Notes: generated from the sequence alone by a model not told the origin. Shown: positions 15,079 through 24,965, counted from the stretch's first letter. The stretch is DNA of 64,000 nt from an uncultured Methanocorpusculum sp. (GCF_963667985.1 NZ_OY764081.1:1116001-1180000); one strand, 5' to 3'. Numbers and translations: made by a program.

Positions 15079-15756
15079 TTATTTGAAGTATACACCTACA
15101 TCCTTGAGACCATTTCTCATGGCGATCGTGATGACGAGCGGAGTGATCCCTTCAACGACTTTCGTCATCGCAAGAGGTCCGGCATCAAGCGGCTTCAGTT
15201 TGGAAACACTGCCGACAAGTTCCATAACGGTCTTTTTTGCTTCAGCATCGTCACCACAGACAGCGACGCTGTAATCCAGAACTTCGTCGAGTTCCATCCA
15301 TTTGTTGGCTGCAACATTGTTGAATGCTGCGATGAGTTTGGTTGATGCCGGAAGCATCTTCTGGATAGCGAGTGCTGCGGAACCTTCTGCCGGTGCATCC
15401 GGAAGGAAGTATTTCTCTTTCGGGTTCCTGATCATCGGATTGATAAGAGAGATAACGATCTTGTTTTCAAAGACGGATTTGCCGATGGATTCGATCGTAC
15501 TCTGAACTCTCTCGAAAGGTAACGAGATAATGATAACATCTGCGCAGCACACATCCGCATTCGTCGTGCCTGAACAGGTCGTTGCCGTACATTTTCGCTC
15601 GTTCAGAGCACATACAACACCATCTGCTGCGACGCAGGCCTTTTCCGACTCACGTGAACCAATGATCACATCGAATTTCTCGCCAAGACAGATCCGTCTT
15701 GCAAGACCTTCCCCGATGTTTCCAGTCCCTCCAATAATTCCTACTGTTTTTTTCAT
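15079..15756 (-). CDS. fno: F420H2:NADP+ oxidoreductase
   Basis: 225 residues. Moves hydride between reduced coenzyme F420 and NADP+ in the cytoplasm, providing NADPH in methanogens. The N-terminal Rossmann motif TVGIIGGTGNIGEGLARR and the NADP 2'-phosphate contact region IIGSRESEKA are clear. Family landmarks follow: IISLPFERV, ISLINPM, and the C-terminal LKPLDAGPLAMTKVVEGITP. Full length for the family. Monocistronic; it shares F420 with the Frh hydrogenase at 23-27 kb, which could regenerate its cofactor. Confidence 0.93.
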   Translation of the reverse strand: MKKTVGIIGGTGNIGEGLARRICLGEKFDVIIGSRESEKACVAADGVVCALNERKCTATTCSGTTNADVCCADVIIISLPFERVQSTIESIGKSVFENKIVISLINPMIRNPKEKYFLPDAPAEGSAALAIQKMLPASTKLIAAFNNVAANKWMELDEVLDYSVAVCGDDAEAKKTVMELVGSVSKLKPLDAGPLAMTKVVEGITPLVITIAMRNGLKDVGVYFK

Positions 15757-16016
15757 AAAAAGTAATCCTATTTACTTGTTTTTCGATGGGATTCCCTCCG
15801 GCAATGCAGAAAATAAAACCCGAATCGACAATTTACTCTTACTCGTTATCGCATATACCATTTTTGTCCACAAATCGAGGGACAAGGCCGCAAAAGCAGG
15901 AATATGGCCGGATATTGTATCAGTAAATATTTACCGACTTATGAGCAATACTACATATATTAGTCTTCTTTACAGCAAATTCGTATAAATTCACATAATT
16001 TATCGAGGGTGATTCT

Positions 16017-17165
16017 ATGATAATTTTGGAAAAACCATATGTTTCCGACTTGCTGCTGGAATATCTCGCAGCAAAGAAAGTTCCCGTACTACAAAACGAA
16101 TACGCAGTCTCCAACAGCAGAGGAAATGCCCTGCATTTAATAGATACCAAAGAGGCTGTAGAGAGATATCATGACGGCGAACGGATCTACACCGTATCGG
16201 AAAACGCTCTCGACTGGATTTATGCAAACCTGCCGGGAAGTGAACTTGTCCGTAAGATCGGCATCCTCAAAGACAAGGCACTGTTTCGTAAAACCGTATC
16301 CAATCTCTACCCAAATTTATTTTTCAAAGAGGTCACGCTGGAGGAACTGCGAAACGGCGATCATACACACATTCCGTACCCGGTCATTATGAAACCTTCC
16401 GTCGGATTTTTCAGCGTCGGCGTCTATGCGCTGTTCAATGAAGATGATCTGAAAAATGCGGTCCTCGACATCGAGAAAAATATCATTAAATGGGCGGCGG
16501 ATTTCCCGGAAACCGTGATCGGATCGACCTTCCTTCTCGAGCAGTACATCAGGGGCTCGGAGTATGCGATCGACGCGTATTACGACACAGAAGGAAAACC
16601 GGTCATACTCAATATCTTCACCCACAGGTTTGCCTCGGAGTCCGATGTGAGAGACCGGATCTACTATACGTCAGCAGAAATCATCGGGCAGTATCTTGAG
16701 CCTTTTACCCGCTTCCTCGAACGGATCAATACTCAGCTGCATATAACCGATTTTCCGATGCATATCGAAGTCAGGGTAACAGAAGACGACGTTATCCCGA
16801 TCGAATTCAATCCGCTGAGATTCGCCGGCTCCTGTTCAACCGATATCTCGTATTATGCGTACGGCATAAACACGGTCGACTACTATCTGAATCAGATTAA
16901 ACCGGATTTTGCGGAGATTCTCGCCAAAAAATCCGGCAAGATTTACAGCATGATTCTGGTCGACAAGGGTGGAAAAGAAATAGACAGCGGCAGATTCGAC
17001 TACAAAAAACTCTACAATGCGTTCGAACATGTCCTGGACGTCCGGAAAGTAGAGGCGCCGGAAATGGGATTGTTTGCTTTTCTGTTTACGGAGACAAGCG
17101 TCGGGAACGAACAGGAACTTGACAGGGCTCTGGTAGCCGACTTTTCGGAGTATCTGCTCGAATAA
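16017..17165 (+). CDS. ATP-grasp domain protein
   Basis: 382 residues. The ATP-grasp fold is indicated by YPVIMKPSVGFFSVGVYALF (about 120-140, the nucleotide-binding Lys and glycine loop), LLEQYIRGSEYAIDAYYD, HIEVRVTEDDVIPIEFNPLRFAG (metal-binding Glu/Asn) and a final alpha/beta lobe. Such enzymes join a carboxylate to an amine or thiol via acylphosphate. The substrate is unknown and no neighbouring biosynthetic gene gives a clue. GAGGGTG lies 7 bp upstream of the ATG at 16017. The 260-bp gap before it shows nothing else. Confidence 0.8.
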   Translation: MIILEKPYVSDLLLEYLAAKKVPVLQNEYAVSNSRGNALHLIDTKEAVERYHDGERIYTVSENALDWIYANLPGSELVRKIGILKDKALFRKTVSNLYPNLFFKEVTLEELRNGDHTHIPYPVIMKPSVGFFSVGVYALFNEDDLKNAVLDIEKNIIKWAADFPETVIGSTFLLEQYIRGSEYAIDAYYDTEGKPVILNIFTHRFASESDVRDRIYYTSAEIIGQYLEPFTRFLERINTQLHITDFPMHIEVRVTEDDVIPIEFNPLRFAGSCSTDISYYAYGINTVDYYLNQIKPDFAEILAKKSGKIYSMILVDKGGKEIDSGRFDYKKLYNAFEHVLDVRKVEAPEMGLFAFLFTETSVGNEQELDRALVADFSEYLLE

Positions 17166-17200
17166 TCCGATCCCGGCAGTGAGCGGCATCTAAAGGAAAA

Positions 17201-18742
17201 GTGAATACCCCGCCGGTGCCAAAGTTAAGGAAAGGGCACCCCAAAAAATTCATGACGAAAGGGATACAGCAGACACTGGAAAAATACTTCCACCACCAGA
17301 CGTTCCGTCCCAACCAGCAGGAGATCATCGAAAAGATCGTCAGCGGGAAGGATGTACTCGCAGTGATGGCAACCGGCGGAGGAAAATCCCTCTGTTATCA
17401 GCTCCCGGCCATGATGCTCGAGGGGATGACGATCGTTATCTCTCCTTTGATCGCTTTGATGAAGGATCAGGTCGACTCTCTTTCGAACCAGGGGGTGACG
17501 GTCGAGACCTTAAACAGTCTGCAGACCTACGACGAACGGCGAAGGGTCGAGCAGGATATGCGTGACGGAAAAGTCAGGATCCTCTACGTTTCGCCCGAGA
17601 GGGCCGTAACTCCGGCATTTGCCGCAACGCTTGCAGGTTGCAAAGTCGCGCTTTTTGCCGTGGACGAGGCGCACTGCATATCGATGTGGGGTCATCAGTT
17701 CAGGCCCGATTACCGGGAGATCAAACATCTGCGGGACAAGTTCCCAAACGTTCCGGTCGCCGCTTTTACGGCAACGGCCACCCTTCGGGTACGCGAAGAT
17801 ATCGTAAACGAACTGAAACTGAAAGATCCTGCTGAATTTATCGGAAGTTTCGACCGGAGAAATCTCCGGTACTCGGTATTTGCCGAACCGAATGCCCAGG
17901 TACGGATGCAGAAAATTATCAGTTACGTTACCGCCCACAAAGATGACCCGGGAATTATTTACTGTTTCTCGCGGGCGAGTACCGAAGAGCTGGCGGAGCG
18001 TCTCCGAAAGGTGCATATCATGGCAAATCCGTATCATGCCGGTCTGCCGACCCCGGAAAGGAGCAGAGTTCAGGAGGGATTTCTCAATAACTCGATCAGG
18101 GTGATCTGTGCAACGGTGGCGTTCGGGATGGGGATCGACAAACCCGATGTCAGATATGTGATCCACGCCCACATGCCAAAAGACATCGAGTCCTACTATC
18201 AGGAGACAGGCAGGGCCGGCAGGGCCGGCAGAGACGGGAAAACCGGAGAGTGTCTGCTGTTCTATTCGGGCGGCGACCGGCGCAAGATCGAAAATATGCT
18301 CGAACGGGAGTTCACCGATAAGAAAAAGTCCGAGATCGCCCGGGAAAAACTGGATCAGATGTATGCCTACTGCACTGCCAAATCGTGCCGAAGACAGCTG
18401 CTCCTTTCCTACTTCGACGAAGAAATACAGCCCTGCGGGAACTGCGATACCTGCGGGGACAAAAAAATAAAACAGAGCAAGCCGGCGGGCAGTCTCACGA
18501 AGATGATCATTTTAGGGGTTCAGGATGTGGACGGCATCCTGACGACGCCTGAATTCATCTCGTTCCTTCTCGGTCTCGAACGGGCAAAGACGGTAAAACT
18601 TCAGCTGAACACGCATCCGTTGTTCGGTGCGGCGAAAGGAAGGGAGAGAGAAGAGATCGAAAAGGAAGTCAGCAGTCTTCTCAAATCCGGCAGGCTCCGT
18701 CTTGAAGGGAAAACCGTTCGAAAACTCTGTTCAGGATCTTGA
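17201..18742 (+). CDS. recQ: RecQ-type ATP-dependent DNA helicase
   Basis: 513 residues, SF2 helicase unwinding 3'-5' in recombination and repair. Visible motifs: FRPNQQEIIEKIV, Walker A MATGGGKSLCYQLP, DEAH box AVDEAHCISMWGHQFRPDY (aromatic-rich loop), TATATLRVREDIV, YYQETGRAGRAGRDG, and the RecQ zinc site CRRQLLLSYFDEEIQPCGNCDTC. It ends soon after the winged helix, so there is no HRDC domain. GTG at 17201 follows an AAGGA site; ATG at 17252 is an alternative closer to the family N-terminus. Its 3' end is 1 bp from the (repaired) end of convergent ilvC. Confidence 0.9.
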   Translation: MNTPPVPKLRKGHPKKFMTKGIQQTLEKYFHHQTFRPNQQEIIEKIVSGKDVLAVMATGGGKSLCYQLPAMMLEGMTIVISPLIALMKDQVDSLSNQGVTVETLNSLQTYDERRRVEQDMRDGKVRILYVSPERAVTPAFAATLAGCKVALFAVDEAHCISMWGHQFRPDYREIKHLRDKFPNVPVAAFTATATLRVREDIVNELKLKDPAEFIGSFDRRNLRYSVFAEPNAQVRMQKIISYVTAHKDDPGIIYCFSRASTEELAERLRKVHIMANPYHAGLPTPERSRVQEGFLNNSIRVICATVAFGMGIDKPDVRYVIHAHMPKDIESYYQETGRAGRAGRDGKTGECLLFYSGGDRRKIENMLEREFTDKKKSEIAREKLDQMYAYCTAKSCRRQLLLSYFDEEIQPCGNCDTCGDKKIKQSKPAGSLTKMIILGVQDVDGILTTPEFISFLLGLERAKTVKLQLNTHPLFGAAKGREREEIEKEVSSLLKSGRLRLEGKTVRKLCSGS

Positions 18743-18743
18743 T

Positions 18744-19720
18744 CTAGGTAAGCAGATCCCGAAACTCCGCACCGGTAGTCTCGATATCGCTTTTTTTGAC
18801 CACTTCAACAAGGCCTGCATATTTTTTACTCCCGGAACGCTTCTCGGCCATCCATTCTTTTGCAAACTCCCCGCTCTGAATCTCATTTAGATCTCTGTCA
18901 TCTGTTCTCTGGAATCGTCCCCGATTACCCGGGCACCCCGGGTGATGCCGCCGTACCCTGCGGTTTTTGAAACGAAGTCGTGCATTTTTGAAAATCCGCC
19001 TTCGTAGATGAGATCGACGACCAGTTTCACTTCATGGGCGCACTCGGAAAAGGCAAGTTCCGGTGGATAGCCGGCTTTCACGAGGGTATCATACGCCACA
19101 GAAATCAATACCGGAAGACCGCCACAGATGACCGCCTGTTCTCCAAAGAGATCCGTCTCCGTTTCATCTCTGAATGTGGAGGCGAGAACTGCTGAGCGTG
19201 AAGAGCCGATACCTGCCGCAAACCCGATGGCCAGATTTAATGCGCGCCCCGTATGATCCTGATGAACAGCAATGAGAGAGGGAACACCCGACCCTTCCTC
19301 GTAGAGTTTTCGAACCATCGGACCTACCCCTTTCGGGGCGACCAAAACGACGTCCGTGAATTTCGGCGGAACGATGAAGCCGTAATGAATATTGAACCCG
19401 TGGGCAAAAACCAGACACTGGCCCTCTTTTAAAAACGGAGCGATATCTTTTCGATAAATATCCGCAGCGGATTCATCCGGGAAAAAAACCGCAAGAATAT
19501 CGGAGCGCATAACCGCATTGCGGACGGACATGACCGGAAAACCGTCGGAAACGGCTAAATCGAAGCTTTTTCCGGGACGGTTCCCGACGATGACGGTGAT
19601 CCCGCTGTCACGAAGATTTCTGGCCTGAGAACGCCCCTGAGAGCCGTAACCAAGCACGGCGACACATTTTTGAGAAATAAATTCGATATCTTCATCAGTC
19701 ACGGAGTATTTTTGCATCAT
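18744..19720 (-). pseudogene. ilvC: Ketol-acid reductoisomerase with C-terminal frameshift
   Basis: Second enzyme of branched-chain amino acid synthesis. The frame from ATG 19720 shows VAVLGYGSQGRSQARNLRDSG (NADPH site), APKGVGPMVRK, the metal-binding FRDETETDLFGEQ and ECAHEVKLVVDLIYEGG. It then ends prematurely after REQMTEI at 18887. The missing tail is present one frame away: EIQSGEFAKEWMAEKRSGS continuing to a TAG at 18744-18746. Restoring one base near 18893 (GAG-ATC to GAG-GAT) rejoins them into a standard-length protein. Either a recent lesion or a base-call error. A minus-strand TATA-like stretch at 19750-19765 fits a leaderless start at 19720 rather than 19783. Confidence 0.85.
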
Positions 19721-19848
19721 ATATGCAGGTGTATTTGGAATCCGAATACGTATAAAATTATATACCCTCGTCCCCATACACATAGTTACACGTTGACGTG
19801 CCTCTTAAATGAAAACGGCATACTAACGAAAAAAGGACACGATATATA

Positions 19849-20784
19849 ATGTCATTACCAGATGTGCAGTCCACCGCCCCGGATGTGAGAATCAGCCTGA
19901 CGCGTGTTGGTGTGAAAAATGTCAGAAAACTTGTCGAGGTCGGCAGACCCGGGAAGACCCGGCCGGCGATCTTTATATCAGAGTTTGATGTATTCGTTGA
20001 TCTTCCAAGCAGTCTGAAAGGAGCGAATCTTTCCAGAAACTTTGAAGTGATCGACGAGGTGCTCCAGCAGGCAACGAGCGGTGATGTCAAAGGTATTGAG
20101 GAAGTGTGCGGGATCGTTTCACGAAAACTTCTCGACCATCACGAATATGCCGACCGCACGGAAGTTTTTATGAGAAGTTTCTACATGATGAACCGAGAGA
20201 CCCCCGTCTCGAAGACGTCATGCCAGGAAGTTATCAACGTCTATGCACACGCGATCGCCCAGAGGACGAACGGCAAACCGATCGTCAGGAAAAGTGTCGG
20301 CGCCGAAGTTACCGGTATCACCGCATGTCCGTGCGCTCAAAACATCATGAAGGATCACGCGATGCATGTGATGGAACAACTCGAGATCCCCGAAGAAAAG
20401 ATCGCGGCATTCTTCAACGAGATCCCGATGGCAAGCCACAACCAGCGCGGACGCGGCTTCCTCTGTGTTGAGACGGACGGCGATATCATCGTCCCGCTCG
20501 AAAAGATCGTAACGGTTCTCAAAGAGTCGATGAGCGCAAAGATCTACGAACTCCTCAAACGCGGCGATGAGAGCTATGTCGTGATGGCGGCCCACAAGAA
20601 TGCCAGATTCGTCGAAGACTGCGTTCGCGAGATGGCACGCAGAGTGGTTTCCACGTTCGGTGACCTCCCGGGGGACACCCACATCACGATCCGGCAGACC
20701 AACGAGGAAAGCATCCACCAGCATGACGCCTATGCGGAGAGAAAGGCAACCCTTGCCGAACTTCGCGAAGAGCTCAGCATATAA
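19849..20784 (+). CDS. mptA: GTP cyclohydrolase MptA (methanopterin pathway)
   Basis: 311 residues. Converts GTP to 7,8-dihydroneopterin 2',3'-cyclic phosphate, the first step toward tetrahydromethanopterin; Fe(II)-dependent in characterised archaeal enzymes. Family landmarks: RVGVKNVRKLVEV, SEFDVFVDLPSSLKGANLSR, EVTGITACPCAQNIM (metal-binding Cys), and PMASHNQRGRGFLCVE. Full length and intact. Transcribed divergently from ilvC, about 130 bp between starts. Confidence 0.92.
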   Translation: MSLPDVQSTAPDVRISLTRVGVKNVRKLVEVGRPGKTRPAIFISEFDVFVDLPSSLKGANLSRNFEVIDEVLQQATSGDVKGIEEVCGIVSRKLLDHHEYADRTEVFMRSFYMMNRETPVSKTSCQEVINVYAHAIAQRTNGKPIVRKSVGAEVTGITACPCAQNIMKDHAMHVMEQLEIPEEKIAAFFNEIPMASHNQRGRGFLCVETDGDIIVPLEKIVTVLKESMSAKIYELLKRGDESYVVMAAHKNARFVEDCVREMARRVVSTFGDLPGDTHITIRQTNEESIHQHDAYAERKATLAELREELSI

Positions 20785-20925
20785 TCACTTTTTTTTAAAT
20801 CTGTTCATCCGTCTTTGTACTTAATGAAATTTTTTTCATAACCAGCAGAGATAAAGTATCAGAAAATGACCTGTTTTCACCATAATAATAAAGATAACTT
20901 TATTTACTTATGACCTATTGTGAAA

Positions 20926-20936
20926 TGTATATATGG
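20926..20936 (+). promoter_or_regulatory. TATA-box candidate before the larC-coupled gene
   Basis: TGTATATATGG lies about 45 bp before the ATG at 20977; a TSS ~25 bp downstream would leave a short leader containing the AGAGGTGG ribosome-binding site at 20963-20970. Rest of 20785-20925 is AT-rich with no feature seen. Confidence 0.5.
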
Positions 20937-20976
20937 TTTGAACATCTAACTCTCACAAAATCAGAGGTGGAATTTC

Positions 20977-21655
20977 ATGACCAATGACACGAAGCAAAAA
21001 ATCATTTACGCCACATCCATGGCGGCAACCTATCAACCCGACTCTTTATCCAACGATAAACTGGAGGCTGCCACAAAAGGCCACGGCTCTCTGGTAATCC
21101 CCGTTTATGCAGCTGCAAACTCGATCGCAGACGACATCTTCTGTTCGCTTTCCGGAAAACAGACCAGTTGTGCGGACAAAATGACGGTGCTGGACGCAGC
21201 ACTCGGTGAACTCCCGCTTGATACTGTCATCGAAAAAGCCGTGAAAGCGGCGATATATGCAGGCTCTGCCCCGGAAAACGCAGCTTTGATCGTGGCGTCC
21301 CTCTTGGGAACCGAAAGCTCGGCGCGATCGCACGCATGCATGCGGGAGGGGCAAGAACAAGCGCTCTTGCCTTGGTAACGGGAAAAACCGCGACAATCCC
21401 GACTGGGGCATCGCTCTCCAGTGCGGCGCGATCCTCGTTCAGGAGCTACAGTACATTGGTCACACCATCATCAATGTCACGGTCCCGGCGGCCGTCGGCA
21501 GTCTTTTTGCGATGGACGCAAAAACAGCAGCAAAAGAAGCAGAGAACGGAGCATATCTGACCCGTTCCATTCCCGGAGCGAAAGATAAGGCGGCTGAGGT
21601 TGCAAAACTCGCTCAGCTGATCTATGCAAAGATGGAAGAGCCGTTTCCAGAATGA
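20977..21655 (+). pseudogene. Unknown conserved protein coupled to larC, two frameshifts
   Basis: The frame from ATG 20977 reads well to ...APENAALIVASLL (about residue 109), then fails. Adding one G at the GGG run 21306-21308 opens GNRKLGAIARMHAGGARTSA, and adding one A at the AAAAA run 21383-21387 continues NRDNPDWGIALQCGAILVQE through to TGA at 21653-21655. The repaired product is about 225 residues, mostly helical and Ala-rich, soluble. The stop overlaps the larC ATG (ATGA), implying a partner role. Not a family I recognise. Both lesions are homopolymer losses, so a sequencing artefact is a real possibility. Confidence 0.6.
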
Positions 21656-22677
21656 GAACATTATCCATTGATCCGCGAATCGGAGGGATCAGCGGAGCTG
21701 CCTTAACAGCGGTTCTTTCTGATCTTGGCGATGTCGAAGATGTGAAAAAAACCGTTGCTGATGTTTTGTCGCGATGTGCGGGACAGGACCCTGATTTCGT
21801 AATGGACGAACTGGGTTTGTCGAGTGTAGCGCAGGAGAAGGCACATGCCATTTTTTCCGATTTGGAATCCGTATCTGCAAAGTATGATGGGAGAAAATCT
21901 GCCCTCGATCAGGCACTCAAGGAAGTTTTGTGTCCGATCGCATTACTGGATGGGATGGACCTTCTTTCCTGTCCGATCTATTCCGTACCGCCAGTTCTTG
22001 GCAACTGCTTGCCTGAAACTCTGGAGATCTGTGCCCGTCACAAAATGCCTGTAGCGGAAAGTCCCGCCGCTTTTGAACTTACAACACCTTCTGGTGCAGC
22101 GCTTCTGGCAAATCTTGCGGTCTTTCGGCAGTCTATTCCTTCTATGACTCCCGTGAAAACCGGATATGCAAAGGAGTCCGGGCTTTTGGTCGTCGAGGGA
22201 GAGATCTCCGATCTGACGGAGGAGAGGATCATCATTCTTGAGACGAACATAGACGATGTCTCCGGAGAGATCATCGGGTATGCCGTTGAGCAGCTTTTAG
22301 CCGCCGGGGCCGTCGATGTGTTCGTCACCCAGGGATTTGGCAAAAAACACCGGCCGGTATTTGTTTTATCCGTGATCACGAGTCTCGAAAAGTACCAGGA
22401 TCTCGTAGAGATTTTGATGGAAGAGACGAGAACTCTTGGCGTGCGGATCAAGGAAGAGCCGAGGATCGTGGCGGACCGTGTAAGAAAGCCGTATCAGTTT
22501 ATGATTTCCGGCGAGGAGTTTTCCGTGCGGGTGAAAGTATCAAAACACTGCGGACGCATCATTTCAGCAAAGCCCGAGTTCGAAGATATGAAAAAAGCTG
22601 CAAAAAAATTGCATCTGCCCTTGAAAGATGTGATGGCAGAAGTGCAGAGACAGATCCCGAAGATGATGGATACCTGA
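21652..22677 (+). CDS. larC: LarC-type (DUF111) nickel-insertion protein
   Basis: 341 residues. LarC installs nickel into the pyridinium pincer cofactor in bacteria; archaeal members are common in methanogens, where the nickel client is less clear. Hallmarks: N-terminal DPRIGGISGAALTAVLSDLG, HKMPVAESPAAFELTTPSGAAL in the middle, and the C-terminal ETNIDDVSGEIIGYAVEQLL followed by GAVDVFVTQGFGKKHRPVF. Start overlaps the preceding gene by 4 bp. No larA, larB or larE is seen nearby, so a role in nickel supply to Frh or F430 is possible but unproven. Confidence 0.8.
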   Translation: MRTLSIDPRIGGISGAALTAVLSDLGDVEDVKKTVADVLSRCAGQDPDFVMDELGLSSVAQEKAHAIFSDLESVSAKYDGRKSALDQALKEVLCPIALLDGMDLLSCPIYSVPPVLGNCLPETLEICARHKMPVAESPAAFELTTPSGAALLANLAVFRQSIPSMTPVKTGYAKESGLLVVEGEISDLTEERIIILETNIDDVSGEIIGYAVEQLLAAGAVDVFVTQGFGKKHRPVFVLSVITSLEKYQDLVEILMEETRTLGVRIKEEPRIVADRVRKPYQFMISGEEFSVRVKVSKHCGRIISAKPEFEDMKKAAKKLHLPLKDVMAEVQRQIPKMMDT

Positions 22678-23007
22678 AATATTTGTTTTCAGGCATCTAC
22701 TCATTCATTTGATATTTTTCGATTTTCGTGTGAATTACAGCCATTCAACTCCGACAATACGTAAGAAAAATGGAGTTACTTTTTCATAAAGAGAGGCCTT
22801 GGAGAGAGCGCGTGCCCACTAAGAGGGGAATAAACCTCATATCTGCCGATTTGACCCTCGAGTGTTATATATTTTCAATTAAGTACAATTTTATATCAAT
22901 AATTTTAAAATATATGCTATTATTTGAAATCAACCTGAAATTAAGCATTTTTCTTTCCGGTAAAATAGGGAATCATTAATTAGCCCTGCAAGAAAAATTA
23001 AGATTAG

Positions 23008-23021
23008 CGTACTTCTGTACG
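23008..23021. promoter_or_regulatory. Dyad CGTAC-TTCT-GTACG upstream of frhA
   Basis: Perfect 5-bp arms with a 4-nt centre, 82 bp before the frhA start. The 22678-23102 gap is AT-rich with several TATA-like runs (for example TTTATATC near 22890) and holds no credible gene; a 70-codon frame at 22770-22979 lacks protein character. Confidence 0.35.
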
Positions 23022-23073
23022 TGTCATTAATCCAAAAGGACAATGGTAATATTCCTGTATAGCTGTTTGAAAA

Positions 23074-23088
23074 CCTAAATAATTTAGG
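23074..23088. promoter_or_regulatory. Palindrome CCTAAATAATTTAGG in frhA leader
   Basis: Perfect 15-bp palindrome immediately upstream of the GGATGAGG ribosome-binding site of frhA. It could be an operator or an mRNA hairpin affecting translation start. Confidence 0.4.
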
Positions 23089-23102
23089 ATGAGGCGAAAA
23101 TA

Positions 23103-24470
23103 TTGTCGAAAGTAGTAGAAATTTCCCCGACCACCAGACATGAAGGTCACTCCAAGCTCGTTTTAAAGGTAAACGATGAAGGCATCATCGAGCGCGGAGA
23201 CTGGCTTTCTATCACACCGGTTCGTGGAGTAGAGAAACTTGCCATTGGTAAAACCTATGAGCAGGTCCCAAAGATCGCTTCCCGTGTGTGCGGTATCTGT
23301 CCGATTGCCCACACGCTTGCCGCAACTGAGGCAATGGAAGCATCGATGGGTGTTGAGATCCCAGACGACGCATACCTCCTGCGTATGATTTTACAGTGCG
23401 GTAACAGACTGCACTCTCATGCACTGCACGACATTCTTGCACTGCCTGACTTATATCTGCCAGGAACCGACATCAAGGTCAACCCCTTCAGCCCAGAAGA
23501 GCCGGTCAGATCTGTCGCAAAGCGTATCCAGACCCTTCGTATGATCGGTCAGACCGTCGGCGAGATCGTCGGTGGCGAAGCAGTACACCCGTCCAACCCC
23601 CGTGTTGGAGGTATGTACAAAAACATCACTCCCCGTGCAAAAGCTAAGATCTACGATCTTGCAAAGCAGGGACTCCAGCTTGCACGTGAACAGATGGAGT
23701 TCATGATTGCTCTGGAAGAGAACTACATGAAACGTGACTGGGCAGAAATGTGCGGCCGCGAAGTTGCCATTCCAAAAGAACTTGGTTACCACAACCAGGG
23801 CTACATGGCAGCAGCTCCGATGTACGGCAGCTCTTCCCTTGACGAGAACCCCGAGTGGGATCCTGCACGCTGGCTTGAAGTCAGACCATGGGACTGGTAT
23901 ATGGGCGAAGAAGAGATCACTCTCGAAGACCCTACCTACCCGGTCGGCGGAACCACCAAAGCAGGCACGAAAGCTTGGCCGCAGATGCAGGCATGCACCG
24001 GCGTACCTCTGTACGACGGACAGCCTGTTGAGGTTGGTCCCCGTGCACGTCTTGTAAAATACCAGAACTACAACCGCAAAGGTGCAATGGGATTAAACAT
24101 TGCCCGTGCGATGGAGTATATGGACTGTATGTACAAGATGATTGAGGCAGTTGATGCAATTGACACCAGCGCCCCAGTTTGTGCAGATGTTATCCCTCAG
24201 GGTGACGGCGAAATCGGATGGGCAGCAAACGAAGCACCGCGTGGCTGTGATGTGCACCTTGCAAAGGTACGCAACGGCAAAGTCGAATGGTTCTCCATGC
24301 TTGTCCCGACCACCTGGAACTTCCCGGTCTGCAGCCGTGCACTTACCGGCGCACCCTGGGAACTTGCAGAAGTTATCGTCCGTGCATACGACCCCTGTGT
24401 TTCCTGCGCAACCCACATGATTGTGCTGGATGAAAACAACAAGCTCGTTGCACAGAAGCTCCTTGAGTAA
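23103..24470 (+). CDS. frhA: F420-reducing [NiFe] hydrogenase, large subunit
   Basis: 455 residues. Carries the Ni-Fe site that splits H2; electrons pass through FrhG to FAD in FrhB and reduce F420. Proximal ligand motif RVCGICPIAHTLAATEAME is near residue 61. The distal motif DPCVSCATH lies near the C-terminus, followed by MIVLDENNKLVAQKLLE, the peptide removed by the FrhD protease after nickel insertion. Start codon is TTG at 23103 with a good GATGAGG site 7-8 bp upstream; no ATG fits. First gene of frhADGB. Confidence 0.97.
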   Translation: MSKVVEISPTTRHEGHSKLVLKVNDEGIIERGDWLSITPVRGVEKLAIGKTYEQVPKIASRVCGICPIAHTLAATEAMEASMGVEIPDDAYLLRMILQCGNRLHSHALHDILALPDLYLPGTDIKVNPFSPEEPVRSVAKRIQTLRMIGQTVGEIVGGEAVHPSNPRVGGMYKNITPRAKAKIYDLAKQGLQLAREQMEFMIALEENYMKRDWAEMCGREVAIPKELGYHNQGYMAAAPMYGSSSLDENPEWDPARWLEVRPWDWYMGEEEITLEDPTYPVGGTTKAGTKAWPQMQACTGVPLYDGQPVEVGPRARLVKYQNYNRKGAMGLNIARAMEYMDCMYKMIEAVDAIDTSAPVCADVIPQGDGEIGWAANEAPRGCDVHLAKVRNGKVEWFSMLVPTTWNFPVCSRALTGAPWELAEVIVRAYDPCVSCATHMIVLDENNKLVAQKLLE

Positions 24471-24479
24471 GTATATACC

Positions 24480-24962
24480 ATGGATGGACTGTTTCCAGAA
24501 ATAATAATCGCCGGTGTCGGTAACGAACTCTTTGGCGACGACGGATTTGGTCCCGTTGTGATCAGAGCTTTAGCTGACTACGAACTTCCCGACAATGTAA
24601 AAGCAATGGATGTAGGCCTTGGCGGCCCTCACCTCATCTTTTCGATACTGGATCCAGAAGTCACGAAAAAACTGATCATTGTGGATGCAATGGACTTCGG
24701 GGGAAAACCCGGAGACGTCACGAAAATCCCCGCCGATCTTCTTCCTGAAGGCAGAGGAGAACGTTACATGGATGCCCATTCCGGAAATCTGCTCGATCCG
24801 ATCGGCAGACTGAAAGGAAAAATGGATATTGTTATTATCGGGTGCCAGCCCGGGTATATTCCTGCTCCGGATTCAGAGGACTTTGCCCTCGAATTAACTC
24901 CGGAAGTCCAAGGAGCTGTTCCCAAAACTGTAACTGTCATCTTACAGGATTTAGAGAGCTGA
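24480..24962 (+). CDS. frhD: Hydrogenase maturation protease FrhD
   Basis: 160 residues of the HyaD/HybD type. It removes the FrhA C-terminal peptide once the Ni-Fe centre is in place. Visible: IIIAGVGNELFGDDGFGPVV (metal/nickel-sensing Glu/Asp), DVGLGGPHL, DAMDFGG, and DAHSGNLLDPI with the conserved His. Lies 9 bp after frhA, 3 bp before frhG. Confidence 0.95.
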   Translation: MDGLFPEIIIAGVGNELFGDDGFGPVVIRALADYELPDNVKAMDVGLGGPHLIFSILDPEVTKKLIIVDAMDFGGKPGDVTKIPADLLPEGRGERYMDAHSGNLLDPIGRLKGKMDIVIIGCQPGYIPAPDSEDFALELTPEVQGAVPKTVTVILQDLES

Positions 24963-24965
24963 AAA

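Noticed and set aside
22770..22979. 69-codon frame in the gap before frhA
   Set aside because: AT-rich, no ribosome-binding site, Ile/Leu/Phe-rich low-complexity product; more likely promoter DNA.
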